A stretch of DNA of 64,000 bases from Lepiota brunneoincarnata (GCA_023014365.1 JAEBUN010000001.1:2728001-2792000); one strand, 5' to 3'. Shown: positions 1 through 12,095, counted from the stretch's first letter. Notes: generated by a model not told the origin, from the sequence alone. Numbers and translations: made by a program.

Positions 1-1
1 G

Positions 2-154
2 GAAATGTTGGGGAGAGTGATTCGGGAGGAAATGGGTAGGATTGTGAGGGGTCCTGCGACGGTGCAGACGCTCAAGGGCGTTGTTACGGCCGGTATTGGG
101 AAGAGTCTGAGGTATAGCTCGGCGAAGATTGGCAAGTGGTGGTCCGGATCATAA
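2..154 (+). CDS. 3' end of an unrecognised protein-coding gene
   Basis: An open frame enters from the left edge and ends at a TAA at 152-154, giving about 50 residues that finish in KIGKWWSGS. The stretch is basic and glycine-rich with no stop, and codon use resembles the neighbouring exons, so I read it as the last exon of a forward gene whose body lies outside the window. No domain can be named from so short a tail. It lies tail-to-tail with the next gene, with only 127 bp between the two stop codons. A chance open frame of this length at a window edge is the alternative. Confidence 0.45.
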   Translation, partial: EMLGRVIREEMGRIVRGPATVQTLKGVVTAGIGKSLRYSSAKIGKWWSGS

Positions 155-281
155 GGTTTTACTAGATGAGCAGCATTTGCATTTATCCTATACCATAGCC
201 AGTGTAATTACATCTCCGCTCTTTATTATCCACCACGGAATATTCGACCAACCATACTACGTCATGAGAGAGATAAGATAG

Positions 282-1096
282 TTAATGATACGGCACGATA
301 TGGCACCTGCCCTGACATCAGTAAATTGACTGCAACCTCGAGATGAAAGCACTTGCCCCAGCAAACCGCGTCCTCCCCACCCTTTCCTCGGTGTCAGCGT
401 CAGGTACTTCTGCTCGCCTGAATGCAGCACTCGGATGATAATATGTTTCTGTACATTAAAAATTAGCTCTTGTATCAAATTAACAAGGTCCCTCCCGCAC
501 GTTTTCATTCTCGGCTACGAGCGCGGAGAGAGGTGTGAGAGATGAGGAGGAGCTGAATGAGGATTTGACGAGAGTCCCAAATTTGAGAACGAGGTCCTCC
601 TTTTGCAGGCCCTGTTATCCGTAGGTGAATACATCCCCACTCTAAGAAAACGTTCAGTTCTTACAGCTTCAGCGGCTGGACTCCCAGGCGCAACCCCATC
701 CACCCTCGCAAATGGCTCCAACTTTTCCTCGTTCTCCTCAACAGCCTCAGCCCTCGTCTCAGTCCCGAGCATGGCAGGTTCCGGCACCCTCGCATAAACC
801 CCTTCCAACGCCTTTCCAATCTCATCCATCACCCCATTTAAATCATTCCTCAACTCAATAATCCTTACCCTCGCCTTCCTCACCGCATAGATGTCAATAT
901 CAGCACGCGGGAACCCCTCGCTGTCGACGAGGGGGGTGGACATGGTGACATTGTTGGTGCGGAGGACGGTGAGATGGGAGTCAATGTCGGCTTCGATTTG
1001 AGATTTTTTTTCGATGAGGGATTGTGCGAGAGCGCTTGGGGAGGTTGGGGAGGGGAGTGTGAAGCCCATGCTGTTTGGTTTGTGCTGAGCGGACAT
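282..1096 (-). CDS. NAS2: 26S proteasome regulatory subunit assembly chaperone, PSMD9/Nas2 family
   Basis: Four exons (1096-665, 611-501, 448-357, 306-282) give 219 residues. The N-terminal helical domain contains the family block PLVDSEGFPRADIDIY (roughly residues 52-67), and the C-terminal half is a PDZ domain starting at FARVDGVAPGSPA and closing with GLLGCHIVPYH, which matches the family ending. Nas2/PSMD9 proteins bind the Rpt5 ATPase C terminus and help assemble the 19S base of the proteasome in cytosol and nucleus. The start at 1096 fits family length better than an in-frame ATG 57 bases upstream. Introns at 664-612 and 500-449 are GT-AG. The last one, 356-307, begins GCAAGT and must be used as a GC-AG intron to reach the conserved ending; otherwise the frame runs into non-homologous sequence. 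Confidence in identity is high. Confidence 0.9.
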
Positions 1097-1152
1097 TGCA
1101 ATGACTAAAGTTACTTTACAGTGGGTTGACGTAATTTGCCTTTTCCTAATCA

Positions 1153-1339
1153 TTCAAGAATACCTCCTCGTCCAATGGTTGTAAACCCCGCTCTTTAGGA
1201 CTCTCCCTCTATCCAAACTTTGTAACCTAGATTCTCTGCAACCGTACAGATGAAAAGGTGTTTGATGTACCTTGCGAAATACACATACTGGTGGTATAGA
1301 ACTCTGGAGATGGGTTTACGTTAACTGTATGAACTATGA
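1153..1339. other. short intergenic stretch, nothing recognised
   Basis: Upstream of the NAS2 start; AT-moderate sequence without a convincing open frame or repeat. It presumably contains the NAS2 promoter. Confidence 0.4.
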
Positions 1340-1510
1340 GCTCCTAAAAGAGCTCTCTTTGGGCGGCAATTTGACGTGAGGGAACACACAAGGGGGAAAG
1401 GGGACAAGCTTCGGAACTGCGAGCCTGGCAGGGTCCATAGGGCTGGTGTCTCCCCCCTGCATCCCTGGAGAGGTTGCCGAGTATTTCGAAGGGAAGACTG
1501 AAGGCAATCG
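1340..1510 (-). pseudogene. decayed F-box fragment
   Basis: On the reverse strand one frame reads SLPFEILGNL and another, after a frame change, reads RQIAAQRELF. These match the start and the end of the F-box of the intact neighbouring gene (ELPYEILSQVF near its start, WRFVAQRELFAQI at its end). The segment between is scrambled and the frames do not join, so it is a broken duplicate and not a gene. It lies just downstream of the intact copy in the same orientation, which suggests an old tandem duplication. Identity rests on this local similarity only. Confidence 0.55.
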
Positions 1511-1844
1511 ATTTTGCGGACGGTAAACGACTCATTGTATGCCCTGTACTGGCCCATTTGCGGTTTGATGCTCGTGGTGTGGGACGCTGCTCCTGATATC
1601 TCAGGGCTCTGGGTCGTATAAGGTTCCTTGATAGCACGTCGCGTATAAAAAAAAGCTCAGGGGTCGTATGAAAGGTCTGGGAACAGTCGGACTACACGAA
1701 GCACGGTCTGAAGTTGGCGTAAATAGACACGAAAAAGCCCACAAACTGGATGCGAGGCAATGATTCTGTACCAAGCTGTTACGGGGGAAATCCAAAAAAG
1801 AGAACGCAGGGTATCTAAGTAATGGACGTGCTAATTTCGAGGCG

Positions 1845-3167
1845 CTAGCATCTCGCCCCTAGTCCCACGTATAGGGTCTCTTCCTCCTCTATCCATGGCA
1901 ACGACAGCCTCACCTGTTGCAGCGCAGTAAACCTTCCATTCTTCAGTAACCCCTCAAGAGCTGCCCAACCCGAGTCCACTGCCCTTTCCGTTGGCTCTGT
2001 TGGCACACTGGAAACTTTCCCACCCTTCATCGTCACTTTAACAGAGATAGACTCCAATAGTTCTGGACACGGAAGGTTCCGGAGTATCTCCGAAGCCCAG
2101 CGTTCCACCGCTGCCCAAAGGAGATCTCTGTTGCGAGGGCTCCCTATTACGGAGTTCACACTACCTGCTTGACCTGACACAGTGAGCCGGCGGAGATTCT
2201 TGAGTGAGGCCATCTCATGCCTCTGAGGAGCCTCCAAGGGCTTTATGCTGGGTGGTATGATCAAACCTGGGAAAGTCAGTCTGGAGCATGAAAGGAAAGA
2301 GAGGTTATATCAGTGCTCACAGTAGTAGGCAGTGCCACAGTCCACTGTCAGATCCTCAACAGAGTGGCAAACCTGGAAGATGGAGAAATATTCGACTCTG
2401 GGCATGGATGACATCTTGAGTTGGACGGTTTTGAGCTTCTCCGTGGACACGTTGCATTGAGGGTCGGCTAGGAAGTTGGTGAAGCAAAGGATATCATCGG
2501 GAGTGCCCCGCAAATGGAGTTCCTGTAGCTTGATTGGTGACTCGCTGCGGTGCTCCCGGATGTCGCCGTCATAGCCGAGGTTGTAACACGAGTCGGTAGG
2601 CCTCGGAAAATCACAGGATAGAGAAACGAGGTTGGGGCAGCAGGTAATCAAGGCAAGGGGGGGTGAGTAGTGATGTACGATCCTGATATGGGTGAGGTTG
2701 GAGGAGCGAAGGAGCTGAAAAAAGGCGGCACGGTTCTCCGGCACGAAGTCGTCGGACGCTGGAAAGTTTTGGGAAGGACTGTCCCCAAGAGATATGGTAC
2801 TAACGAACCCCTCTTCTGCAAGGTGCCGGAGGAAACCTGCAAAGTCACGGTCGCTTTGGATGACGGGGTTCCTGGCAGGATTGTGGAATGTAAGGTGTCG
2901 GATATACGGTACAACGTGGGCACCAGGGTCGTTGTTCACGACTACGGTGTACAGATTGGGTGGGGGAGGGCAGTGGGGCTTGATGGTAATTTGGGCAAAC
3001 AGCTCGCGTTGCGCCACAAACCGCCATTGTGAGCATACAAGCGACCATGCCTTCAAGTCCCGGCTTCTATCGCGAGAGGGGAAAGAGCAGTCAGTCTCTT
3101 CACTGAAGACTTGGCTGAGAATTTCATAGGGAAGTTCTACAGCCAACACCTGGGAGGTGGGGGACAT
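1845..3167 (-). CDS. F-box protein with leucine-rich C-terminal part (copy A)
   Basis: Two exons (3167-2321 and 2266-1845, GT-AG intron of 54 bp) encode 422 residues. The F-box lies near residues 8-60: AVELPYEILSQVF, then SLVCSQWRFVAQRELF. After it come degenerate leucine-rich segments (IRHLTFHNP, LVSLSCDFP, LKTVQLKMSS, LRRLTVSG). F-box proteins of this kind are substrate adaptors for SCF (Skp1-Cullin-F-box) ubiquitin ligases; the substrate cannot be inferred. I chose the ATG at 3167 (MSPTSQ) because the paralogue at 27.3 kb starts with the equivalent MSTAYQ, although an in-frame ATG exists 39 bases upstream. No frame breaks. Both paralogues have an intron at the same place, so they are duplicates of one spliced gene. 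Confidence 0.8.
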
Positions 3168-3794
3168 AATGGCGTGCGGGTAGGGCAGGAAGACGTGACT
3201 AGTCACCAGCTAAGGAAGACGAGAGAGGACAAGGTTAGTGTAACGGCCCTTCGTAAAGCACACGCCGAGGAACGACCCTTTTAGTCGTAGTTCAGTCATC
3301 GCTCCTCAAGGTCACCGATCCCTGTCTATCTTGGAACCGGATACATCTGTCATATCTCGTCATCGAATGGAAAGTTGATGCCTAGGCAGACAGAAGCAAT
3401 GGAACCCGGGTTCTGCTATGTTGCTTCCAATTAGGGTGTCAAATTTGATATTATAGACCCTGTTCCGGTTCGTGGGAGGTGCGGCGAACTGGGACAACAG
3501 AGTTCAAGGGAAGAATAATTGATAGCAAGCAGTCGCAGGAGACTCGGACAACAAATCAAGCGAATAAGCAACAAAGGGCGGGATGGGCGCCAGTCAAGCA
3601 CAAACTTGGCACATGAGTGACATAGGTCCGTATGCGCATGCGTGAAAACCGAGGAAACAATTGCCTGAAGAGCTGTTGAGAGTGAAGCATTGAGTGAGTG
3701 AGTGAGTGATTCCAGAAGTTTCGTTCTTGATCCGGAAAAGGACTATTCCTCCAAGTTACATAAACCTCACAGCCCAACCTTAGCATCCTCACCA
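3168..3794. promoter_or_regulatory. divergent intergenic region between F-box gene A and CDC37
   Basis: This 627-bp stretch separates two divergently transcribed genes and must hold both promoters. A short TGAG microsatellite (about five units) lies at 3691-3709, close to the CDC37 start and probably in its 5' leader. I see no TATA box at a convincing spacing. Confidence 0.4.
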
Positions 3795-5498
3795 ATGCCG
3801 CTAAATTACTCAAAGTGGGACCAGCTCGAGGTGTGTATCTCCCATCCAAACGCACTCACCCAAAGCTTATCCGAAGAATTACTTAGGTGTCTGATGATTC
3901 AGATATTGAGGGCCACCCCAACGTCGACCATCGCTCGCTCGTCCGGTACGCGAAATCATCATCTCAACTTGAAGACACCAAAGGCTTATTGTTCCCCTTC
4001 CAACATCAAGGTTACGGCAGCGCGACATCCACGAGAAGCGAGAAATTCGCAAGGCCAAGATCTCTCAACTCCAAGCCAACATCGATTGCGACAATGTCCT
4101 CCTACCGCGTGTGATCAAGATAGCTGAAACGCTCGCAGACCCATCAACGAATCAAACCGCCTACTTCAGTTCTCAAGTCGAGAAGCTGGAGAAGAATCCA
4201 TCGAAGGATTGTCCTCCAGGAAATGATCCATCAAAATCGGAACAGACATACGATGGGATGCTCCTCATTCTGTTGAAGGGCGTAACAGACGTCGTAAAGA
4301 AGCGGGTCCAAGAGTCGAATATCGCTGAATCAGACAAGAGCGCAAGGTTGGGCCAGGAGCTGGCTGCGGAGATGGCTATGCACGTGAAACAGCTAACCAA
4401 GTCTATTGAAGATAAGAAAAAGGATCTAGAGGAAGAAAAGAAAGAACAGAACAAGAAGATCACGAGCGAAGATATTCACGACGGTTTCGATAGCAAGGTG
4501 CGCGCGCCTGCACGGAGTTAAAGGCTGACCATGGCTAACGTCATCGCTCAAAAGTATATGCCCCCGGTACCCGAACCCGAACCAGTCCCTCTCACCAAAC
4601 CCAAAACGAAGAAAGCTAAAGAGGTCACGGTTGAAGTGCTAAACCCTGGCGCATCATCCTCTGCATCAGCACCCGAATCTTCGTCCGAGCCCGGAGCCAC
4701 ATCTGACGACGAAGACGCCGAGATCCCCAAACTCACGCCGTCATTGGAAACCTTCTCCAAGATTCCCCTTCGCGACTACGAGCAATCATTCAAGTTCATC
4801 CAAGCCCACCGGGATGTCTATGTACCAGGCGCCTCTGATGCCCTTCTCGTCGCAGCGTTCACTGCAGAATCCGATGGCGAGCGAAAGTACGCCAAGCAGT
4901 GCGTGCACCAAAGCCTGCTCTTGCAATACTGCGAGAAGCTGGGTCGTGACGGCGTCGGGGTATTTTTCAAGAAGTAAGCTTATAGTGCTTTTTTCCCCCT
5001 AAGCATGAGCGTCTCTCAACGGACAATCTCAGGATGATAAGTGGTGACAAGCGAGCTACTACTGTATTCGAAGATGACGTTGAGAAAACCTACAATCACC
5101 TCGTCGAGCGAGTCAAAGTTACAAAAGCCGAATCGGAGGCTCAATCGGGCAAGGAACAGATCCAACTCGTCGCAGAGGACCCCGGCCTGTCTATCAACTT
5201 CAATATTCCTGACGGCCCGCCCCCAGAAGAATTGCGGCTGGAGGGTCCGGGGACAGAGGACATGGATGTAGAAGAGGTCCGGAAGGCACTGCAGATGCGG
5301 TGGGATATCTTCACTGGATTTTCTGAAGAGTTCCAAGAAGCTCTGAAGAGCGGCGAGCTAGAAGAGGTGAACAGGGTCCTTGGAGAGATGGATGTCCCGA
5401 CTGCCGAGAGCGTTGTGCAGAATCTGGATTTGGCAGGTATCTTGAGCTTTGCGCAGAAGGGAATAAAGGACGTAACAGGCAAAGGAGACGTTGACTGA
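3795..5498 (+). CDS. CDC37: Hsp90 co-chaperone Cdc37
   Basis: Five exons (3795-3830, 3887-3945, 4011-4497, 4555-4973, 5033-5498), all GT-AG, give 488 residues with no frame break. The first exon encodes MPLNYSKWDQLE and the second continues with SDDSDIEGHPNVD, the diagnostic N terminus of Cdc37, including the CK2-type phosphorylatable serine after the aspartate-rich stretch. A long coiled coil follows (QRDIHEKREIRKAKI and onward), then the Hsp90-binding middle domain and the C-terminal helical domain. Cdc37 delivers protein kinases to Hsp90 in the cytosol. A protein kinase gene follows downstream on the opposite strand, but kinases are common and I do not read this as functional linkage. The 12-codon first exon can only be found through the family's conserved start. 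Confidence 0.95.
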
Positions 5499-6372
5499 GG
5501 TATAGGGGGGTTTACTTCTTGATCAGCCGACCGTGTATAACTATTCCTTGGAAGTTTAACTCCATATACAACACTTCAAATCCGTGCCATTAAGATGCCG
5601 TTATCTCTGCTGTCGGTCATATTTTGTATTGGGAGTCATGAGGTATATACAGGAAATGTGAACAAAAACCTCAGGTCCACATAAATTGTATGATGATTTA
5701 CTGGCATCCAGCCACTGTCTCAGTTCTGGATTCCAAGGAACGAGTGTATGATGTGGCTGGATGAATATGTTTCTGGTGTTGGGTACAGTCAGCTGTCCTC
5801 CGCTTACAAGTTCAAACTGGGGAGGTAGTCCCACGATGGGAGGAAACCTTTCGGTAACTTGGCAATGTGAATTTTGAAGGGGATTGCATATTTCGTTAAC
5901 CCAACGTTGCAAAACAGGACGTATCTACATACTAGTCAGAGCAAGGATCATGAAGCGAGAGACGTAACGACGATGATAATGACTATGAAAAACGGTACTG
6001 ATGGGAAGGTGAGACAAAAAAATGGGGAAATAGTCGTTAAGGGGGTTCGTAAAAGTTTCCGGATGGTGGGCGACTAGATATTAAGGTTCCTATTCAAGTA
6101 GTCAAAGCACGTCGACAACAGAAGAACGTGAGGTGCAAAGCGATAGCAGAAAGCAGTATACACAGCTGAACAGAAGGAAGGTCATGACGTGTGTGATAGA
6201 AATAGAGACGGCTAAAGAGGGTTGCAAAGGAGCGTGTGGTCGTAATATCTGCGGGGAAGGAACAATGGAGGAAAAGTATGTCAAGAGTGAAACGTGAAAG
6301 TGAAAACTAATGCAAACGAAACCGCAATGAGATAAAATAGATGAGTTGAACTCGGAAAGCATGACCGTGACA
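5499..6372. other. convergent intergenic region
   Basis: The CDC37 and kinase genes converge here. A 103-codon reverse open frame at 5601-5912 is the only candidate; it has a plausible-looking stretch (GLPPQFELVSGG) but no recognised domain, intron or partner exon. I leave it uncalled. The remainder holds nothing I recognise. Confidence 0.4.
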
Positions 6373-9300
6373 TCAAGCCGCGATCATCCTCGAGAGTCTC
6401 TTGGAACTCCTCGTCGACGGAACCATAGCCTTGATGGCCTTCCTGACAAGCGCAACAGTCGAGCTCCCGCTCGGGTCTTCCTTGGACTCATCCGTCGAAA
6501 TAGGACCATAAGAAATTACGCCAAGTTCATCGACAGACACTCCCCTTCTTTGTACATCCTCGCTGCTCACAGGTGGCGGCATCGGCGTTCTCGCAGTCCC
6601 AAACAATGCTCGGCTATGTCTCTTGTTCACACGACCTGGATGGAGGTGCGAGCTTGAGACTACGGGGCCGGGCACGAAATCGGACTGATAGCCCTTTCCA
6701 ACACGTTTAACGCCAGAGGTGGCCATCAGGAAGCGGTCGTAAACGCCCTCTAGGCGTCGCTGGCTTGGGGTGTCAGGAAGTGCATCTGGCGCATTGAGTT
6801 TACGCTGGGGATAGGGCTCCACGTGGCATGGCGAGGATGTTAGATCGTCCATAGAGGCACTGAGCGGTGAGTCTAGGTTCTCGCAGGATCGGAGGGGTGT
6901 TGCAATGAAGATGCTTCTGTCGAACATTTCAGACAGACGTGGACTTGGCTCAGGTGGGATAGCTGTTGAATGTTAAGCATCAGCAACAGCACATACACGA
7001 GGGAGACGACTCACGTTTGTTAATTTCGGCCTCGAGCTGTGTCAGAGATGCAATACGCTGTTGCAGGAAATTACCCTGTGATCGGCTTTTCTCTCTCTTT
7101 TTCGAGGGCGACAGTTCAGGATCCTTCTGGATCGCGATTGGCGAATGCTCAGACACTGTAGCCCTTCTCTGCCTCGAGGGAGTATAAATTTCAGGGATAA
7201 CAAGCTGACTCGGTCCCTCGCTCGCAATGAGAGAAACAGGAGCACTTCCTGTCTGTGTACCAATCCCGCTCGCGGAACCAGTCGCAGCGTCCGAGGTTCC
7301 TATGCCTGAGGTTGAGATAGAAGTATCGGCCATAACACTGCTGTTATAGTCTGCAAAAATCTGGCTCGCAGCGAGGACTTTGCGAGGTAGGCGAGAGGAA
7401 CGATTACTACGGTTGTGTGAGGCATTTCTAGACCTTGAAGAAGGTGCGACGGGCAAAGAAGGGAGCGGAGCATCTAGTTTGGCTTGATGCTGCAAAGCTC
7501 TGGCGAGCGTCTTCAACCACTTCTGCATGATGGGGTGGTAAGTTAAACAGCGGATCGTTTGCAAGAGTGGGACTCACTCTCGACGGTTTGCATCCAGATG
7601 GTCAGTCGATCCATACGAGAGTCGGCTGCAACCCGCTCGCTTTGTACCGCATTGCGTACAACTGGAAGCGAAGAATTGACTTCACCACAAGCATCGTTGT
7701 ATCAGAACCAAGTGTGCTATGCAACCAGCAGAATTCATAGATCACTCACCTTCATTTTCCCAAGATTGAGTTTGGCTACTTCCCCTGGTCCCACCAGGAG
7801 AGTCGATTTCACTCTTGATATCCTTGATGTCGATGTCGAGGCTGCGTGCTGGGGTGGAGCGGCCGGTAGTCACTTGACCAAGTGTTGATGATTTGTAGGC
7901 TTGAAGGGTTTTATCTGTTAGGGCGTTAGTATTCACTTTCCCAGGATCTCCGTGAGTTGAGTGGCTCACCAATTGAGGCCCTAATAACGTGGCCGAGCTT
8001 CTTGCCATGGGAGTTGGAGGGGGGGATGGGTATTTGTGTGGTGGGCATAATATTCAAAACTGCGGGGCCAGAGCGAGGTAAGCAAAATGTAGAGTGCAGC
8101 AAACGGCAGTTTAACAGCAGCCTACCTTGCGTTAAAGGCGGGGTGATAGCCAGCGAGGGCGGCGAGGTGTTAAACGCCGTATGACCATGCTGGTTCTCCT
8201 TGTTGGCTTCTGGTTCCTTAATGGAAATCTTCTTTGGCTTCTTCGCTCTTTCCTGCTCTGCCTTCTCTCTCTCAATCTGTTCATCTCTCTCCCTCTCTAT
8301 CTCTTCCAGCCTTGCCATCTCTCTCAACCGTTCTCGTTCTCGCTCCCAATCTCTCACTCGGTCACGCACGCTAGTGGAATCTTTGCCCCTGTTCTTACTC
8401 TCCTTTACGTCTTCAGAGTTCCGACGGGAACTATTATTATTGGTGACATCACCCAAGGCTTTTGTGACCTTATCCTTTGATACGTTGGCCGGGGACTTTA
8501 CGCCTTGAGGAAGGTTTTCATTTTGCGTAGTCAGGATGCCAAACGGACGACGAGCGTTGGAAGCTCCCTTAGCCGAAACGGCATTTTCCTTGCCAGAAAC
8601 AGACGTTAACGGCGAGGTGGGCGGCGAAGCTTTGATTGGAGAAAGATCGGGCATGGGAGGGACGGGTACACGTTTCCTTGGTTTCACGGCTGATTACCGT
8701 TCATTATCAGAGAATTTGGGTGTCAGAGAGGGCGTACACTTACTCTTACTGGCGGCCACCTTGGGCTGAGACTTGGACTTGGTGAGTTGACGAGGACCAA
8801 GGGGACCTTTGGGGAGTGCAAGTGGACTGTCAAGGCCTGGTGGCGACAATAGAAGCCCTTTTCTCGACCTCGTTGACGAAGGCGTAAGATCGAGAAGTTT
8901 GGCCATGTCCTTCTCAAAGACAACGGATGAGGTATAGCTGGATGATCGTCCTATATGTATGAAATGAACGAAGCTTCAACACGTTGAGACTAGAATCGCC
9001 TACTATGAGAGCTTAAGGAATCTTGAGAGGGACGCCAATACTTGTCAGCCATGGCTTGGGACGCCGTGCAACGCAGGTCCGCGTTAGGGGAAATCATGCG
9101 CTGGAGCAGTTTTTCCATACTGTCAGACATGTTCCACGTCCCGACCCATTTGCCTCGGAGGGTGCGCTGCCAGTACTTCTCCAGGTCTTCTTTGGTCGTA
9201 AATTGTTCGCCATCATTATTTTCAAATGGTGTTCGTCCGCTGAGGATTTCGAAGAACGTGATACCAAGGGACCAGACATCAGATTTTCTCGTATCGTGAG

Positions 9301-10284
9301 GGAGTCCACGTGCACGTTCGGGTGAAAGGTACTGAGAGAGATAGGTCAAGTTTTTTTGCGTTCGTCAGGCAGAAGGGACACGTACTTCAGGTGTCCCGTA
9401 TGAGAGATTACTGTGGAAAGCGGTAGATGAATCCAGGTCGTATTTCTCTGCAAAGCCGAAATCGACAAGTACTGGGATGTTCTTATGTGATAACAAGATA
9501 TTTGCTGGCCTGTTGGGGTTGAACACATGGGCATGTTGGGAGGTTGGGTAGGGTAGTTAGCTTACTTGACATCATTGTGAACCACCCCACGCTGGTGGAG
9601 AAACTGGATTCCAGAGAGCAAGAAGTAAAACCATTCTTTCGCTTTAGATTCGCCTACTTCCACCGGCACAAGAGTAGGTAGGTAGGCCCTGCCAACAATA
9701 ACATGGGATTAGAAATGGATGGAAATGGCACGTTCGCATGTACCGCGTGAAGTGGTGGATGCAAAGGCCAGCGACGAAACGACAAACCAGACTCACATGG
9801 TGATGAGAGCATAAGAGGGTGTAAGAACGAAAGAGTGGAAGGGAATAATAGATGGGTGTGGGTCGTTCTTGAAGGTTCTGACGATCTTCATTTCATTCCA
9901 CCTAAAGGGTGTAGGTGAGGTGCCTCGGTCAACACCAGCTTAGACCCTCCACGTACAGAGACCTGACGCGTGCAGCGGTGGTAGAAGTCTTGGATCGGTG
10001 AACAAGCTTGACCGCAATCTTCTGTCCCTTGGTATTCGCCAGGCCGTCTGCTGACGATGACGAGAGTTTGGGACGACATAACCAGACGCTGCCCCAATTT
10101 CCAAAGCCGATCTACGGAAGACATCAATCAAGTCAGATAAATCCATCCACCACAGCGCGGGGCGATTTACCTCCTGGATGAACTGTAGCCTATCGGACAA
10201 AGCTTGGTCAGAGATAGAGAAGACGTCGTTTGCCTCCATTGTCGGGCTTGGTAGTGTCGGGGTCTCCATGGTGGAGAGGGACAA
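6373..10284 (-). CDS. Ser/Thr protein kinase with long disordered tail
   Basis: About a dozen exons encode roughly 1,050-1,100 residues. The kinase domain occupies about the first 330: glycine loop IGFGNWGSVW, lysine in KIAVKLV, catalytic loop VVHNDVKPANIL (HND replaces the usual HRD), metal-binding DFG in VLVDFGFAEK, and APE-like SPERARGLPHDTRKSDVWSLG. All catalytic residues are present, so it should be active. The rest is low-complexity, Ser/Pro/Arg-rich sequence with one charged coiled-coil (RERERLREMARLEEIERER), two KEN tripeptides (GKENA, NKENQ) and many SP/TP sites. Introns checked around the catalytic core keep phase, for example the one splitting DVK from PANIL. Substrate and pathway are unknown. 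The start could be the ATG at 10284 or the in-frame one 15 bases later. Exon joins in the tail are less certain than in the core. Confidence 0.8.
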
Positions 10285-10979
10285 CCTAGAAGTACAGGAG
10301 GAGAAACAAGGAACCGTGTGGGCGAACTTGCGTCCCTAATCTTGAACTATGGCACAACACAGCACAACAACGCGTCTCCGTGAGAACGACGCGACACTCC
10401 ATCACGGGTCTGACGTTACCAGGCGTTCACGTTCCCCAACAAATGCCTCGAGGCATCGAGAAGAGGCAAATTGAAGATGGAAAAAGGTTCACCACCAGTA
10501 TCGGAAGACAAATACTGAGCCACTTATGTATGGAGTCCATGGTCCCCCACAGAGCCTTCTACGCCTTCTACGTCAACCACTAAGCCCAATGAGAAATCGT
10601 GGTAGAGAAGGGCTGCAGAGTCGATTGTGCACCCACCTGCCTGCCGAGCAGGCGAATAATGAGTTTCTCTAATTGGCAGGTACATTTTTCCCCATCACTC
10701 CGGCCGGAGAGAGACGTGGCAAGGTTGCAGTCCTTTTAACAGACTTCATTGGCTCTTTTCCACCGTGTCTGGGGCTCAACTGGATATACATTACGCCGCA
10801 CTACTTCTAACACAGTTATCAGGTGGGCTAAAAGCAAGCGCGATTTTACAGCGTTGACGTTTGCATGAGCTAAGTTTGCCGGTCTGCTCCATAAATTCCC
10901 ACGGTATCGCCCTCATAACTAGTTGGTTGACGACACAACAAACTTCTCCATCGCACATTTTCTCTTCTGACGAACAGCC
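10285..10979. promoter_or_regulatory. divergent intergenic region between kinase and porin genes
   Basis: Holds the promoters of the kinase (reverse) and the VDAC gene (forward). Short open frames here look like chance. I see no repeat or RNA gene. Confidence 0.4.
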
Positions 10980-12095
10980 ATGTCTTTGCCTCAGCCCGTC
11001 CCCCCCTCCTGGAAGGTACATCTGTATTAACCTTCCAGTACCTCTAGCGTAGACTAACCCCGCGTTCTACACTTCCAGGATCTTGGCAAGTCCGCCAACG
11101 ACCTGCTCGGAAAAGATTACCCTTTCCATAGCGCCTCCCTTGAAGTCAAGACCCAGACTCCTTCTGACGTCGCATTCAAGGTCACTGGCAACCGGGACTC
11201 CAAGTCCGACGCCATTTCTGGCGACATCGAGGCCAAGTGGACTGACCGCAAGCATGGTCTGACCTTCACCCAAGCCTGGACCACATCCAACATCCTCCGC
11301 AATACCATTGAGCTCGAGAACCAGATCGCGAAGGGCGTTAAAGTCGACTCTTAACACTTCTTTGGCCCCTGAGAAGGGAACCAAGACTGCCCTCATCAAT
11401 GCCGCGTACAAACAGTCCGGATTCCATACCCGGGCTGCACTCGACCTCTTCAGGGTTAGTACAAGGCGTGCCCGTCCGAGGCTCTAAAACTTATAGTTGA
11501 ACTACAGGGACCTACCTTCACTGCCGACGCCTGTTCTCGGTCGCGATGGCTTCCTCTTTGGCTGCTGAAGCTGCTTACAACGTCACCGAGGGCAATATCA
11601 CCCGTTACGCTACTGCCCTAGGCTACAACGCCCCCGAATACGCTGTCACCCTCCAGGCTCTTAGCAACTTGAACACTTACACTGTCAGTTACTATCATCG
11701 CTGTTAGCCGTGACACTGAGGCTGGTGCCAAAGCCCTCTACGATACCAAGGCCACCCACTGGCGGTGTTGTTCTTGAGGTCGGAACCAAGACGTAGGCAC
11801 CTCAATATAGCCGAGTTGGCTCCAGAATTCTAAGATTCCTCTCTATAGTTACCTTGACAATTCATGCCTTTGTGAAGGCAAAGATCAACAATGCTGGTGT
11901 CCTCGCCCTGGGCTATAGCCAATCCCTTCCGCCCTGGTGTCCGGGCTTCCTTCGGTCTTGCTCTTGACACTCAAAAACTCAACGATGTCTCTCCCACTGG
12001 GCCCGCCCACAAGGTAAAACTATCTCTCCCCACACTTCTACCCCACGCTAATCCCTTGTTCCCAGGTTGGCTTTAGCTTCGTATTCGACTCATGA
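10980..12095 (+). CDS. POR1: mitochondrial outer-membrane porin (VDAC), frame broken by seven single-base insertions
   Basis: Exon 1 (10980-11015) encodes MSLPQPVPPSWK and exon 2 starts at 11079 with DLGKSANDLLGKDYPF, the conserved VDAC start. Continuing through the gene gives the eukaryotic porin pattern (GLTFTQAWTTSN, GNITRYATALGYNAPEYAV, FGLALDTQKLNDVSPTGP, closing VGFSFVFDS and TGA at 12093-12095). VDAC forms the beta-barrel metabolite channel of the mitochondrial outer membrane. To read it, one extra base must be skipped near 11349, 11532, 11563, 11702, 11757, 11865 and 11929. All seven are insertions and none is a deletion, while introns and codons between them look functional. I therefore think this is a working gene with assembly errors, though a young pseudogene is possible. 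Confidence 0.8.

Noticed and set aside
3691..3709. TGAG microsatellite near the CDC37 start
   Set aside because: Short simple repeat without sign of function; listed only as part of the promoter region.
4173..4463. Reverse open frame opposite CDC37 exon 3 rich in Ser and Phe
   Set aside because: Antisense shadow of the charged coiled coil of CDC37, produced by its codon bias.
5601..5912. 103-codon reverse open frame downstream of CDC37
   Set aside because: No recognised family, no neighbouring exon and no support beyond being open; kept only as a note in the intergenic entry.
10980..12095. Programmed ribosomal frameshifting in the porin gene
   Set aside because: Seven shifts at unlike sequences in one short gene is not a credible recoding mechanism; assembly error or decay explains it better.
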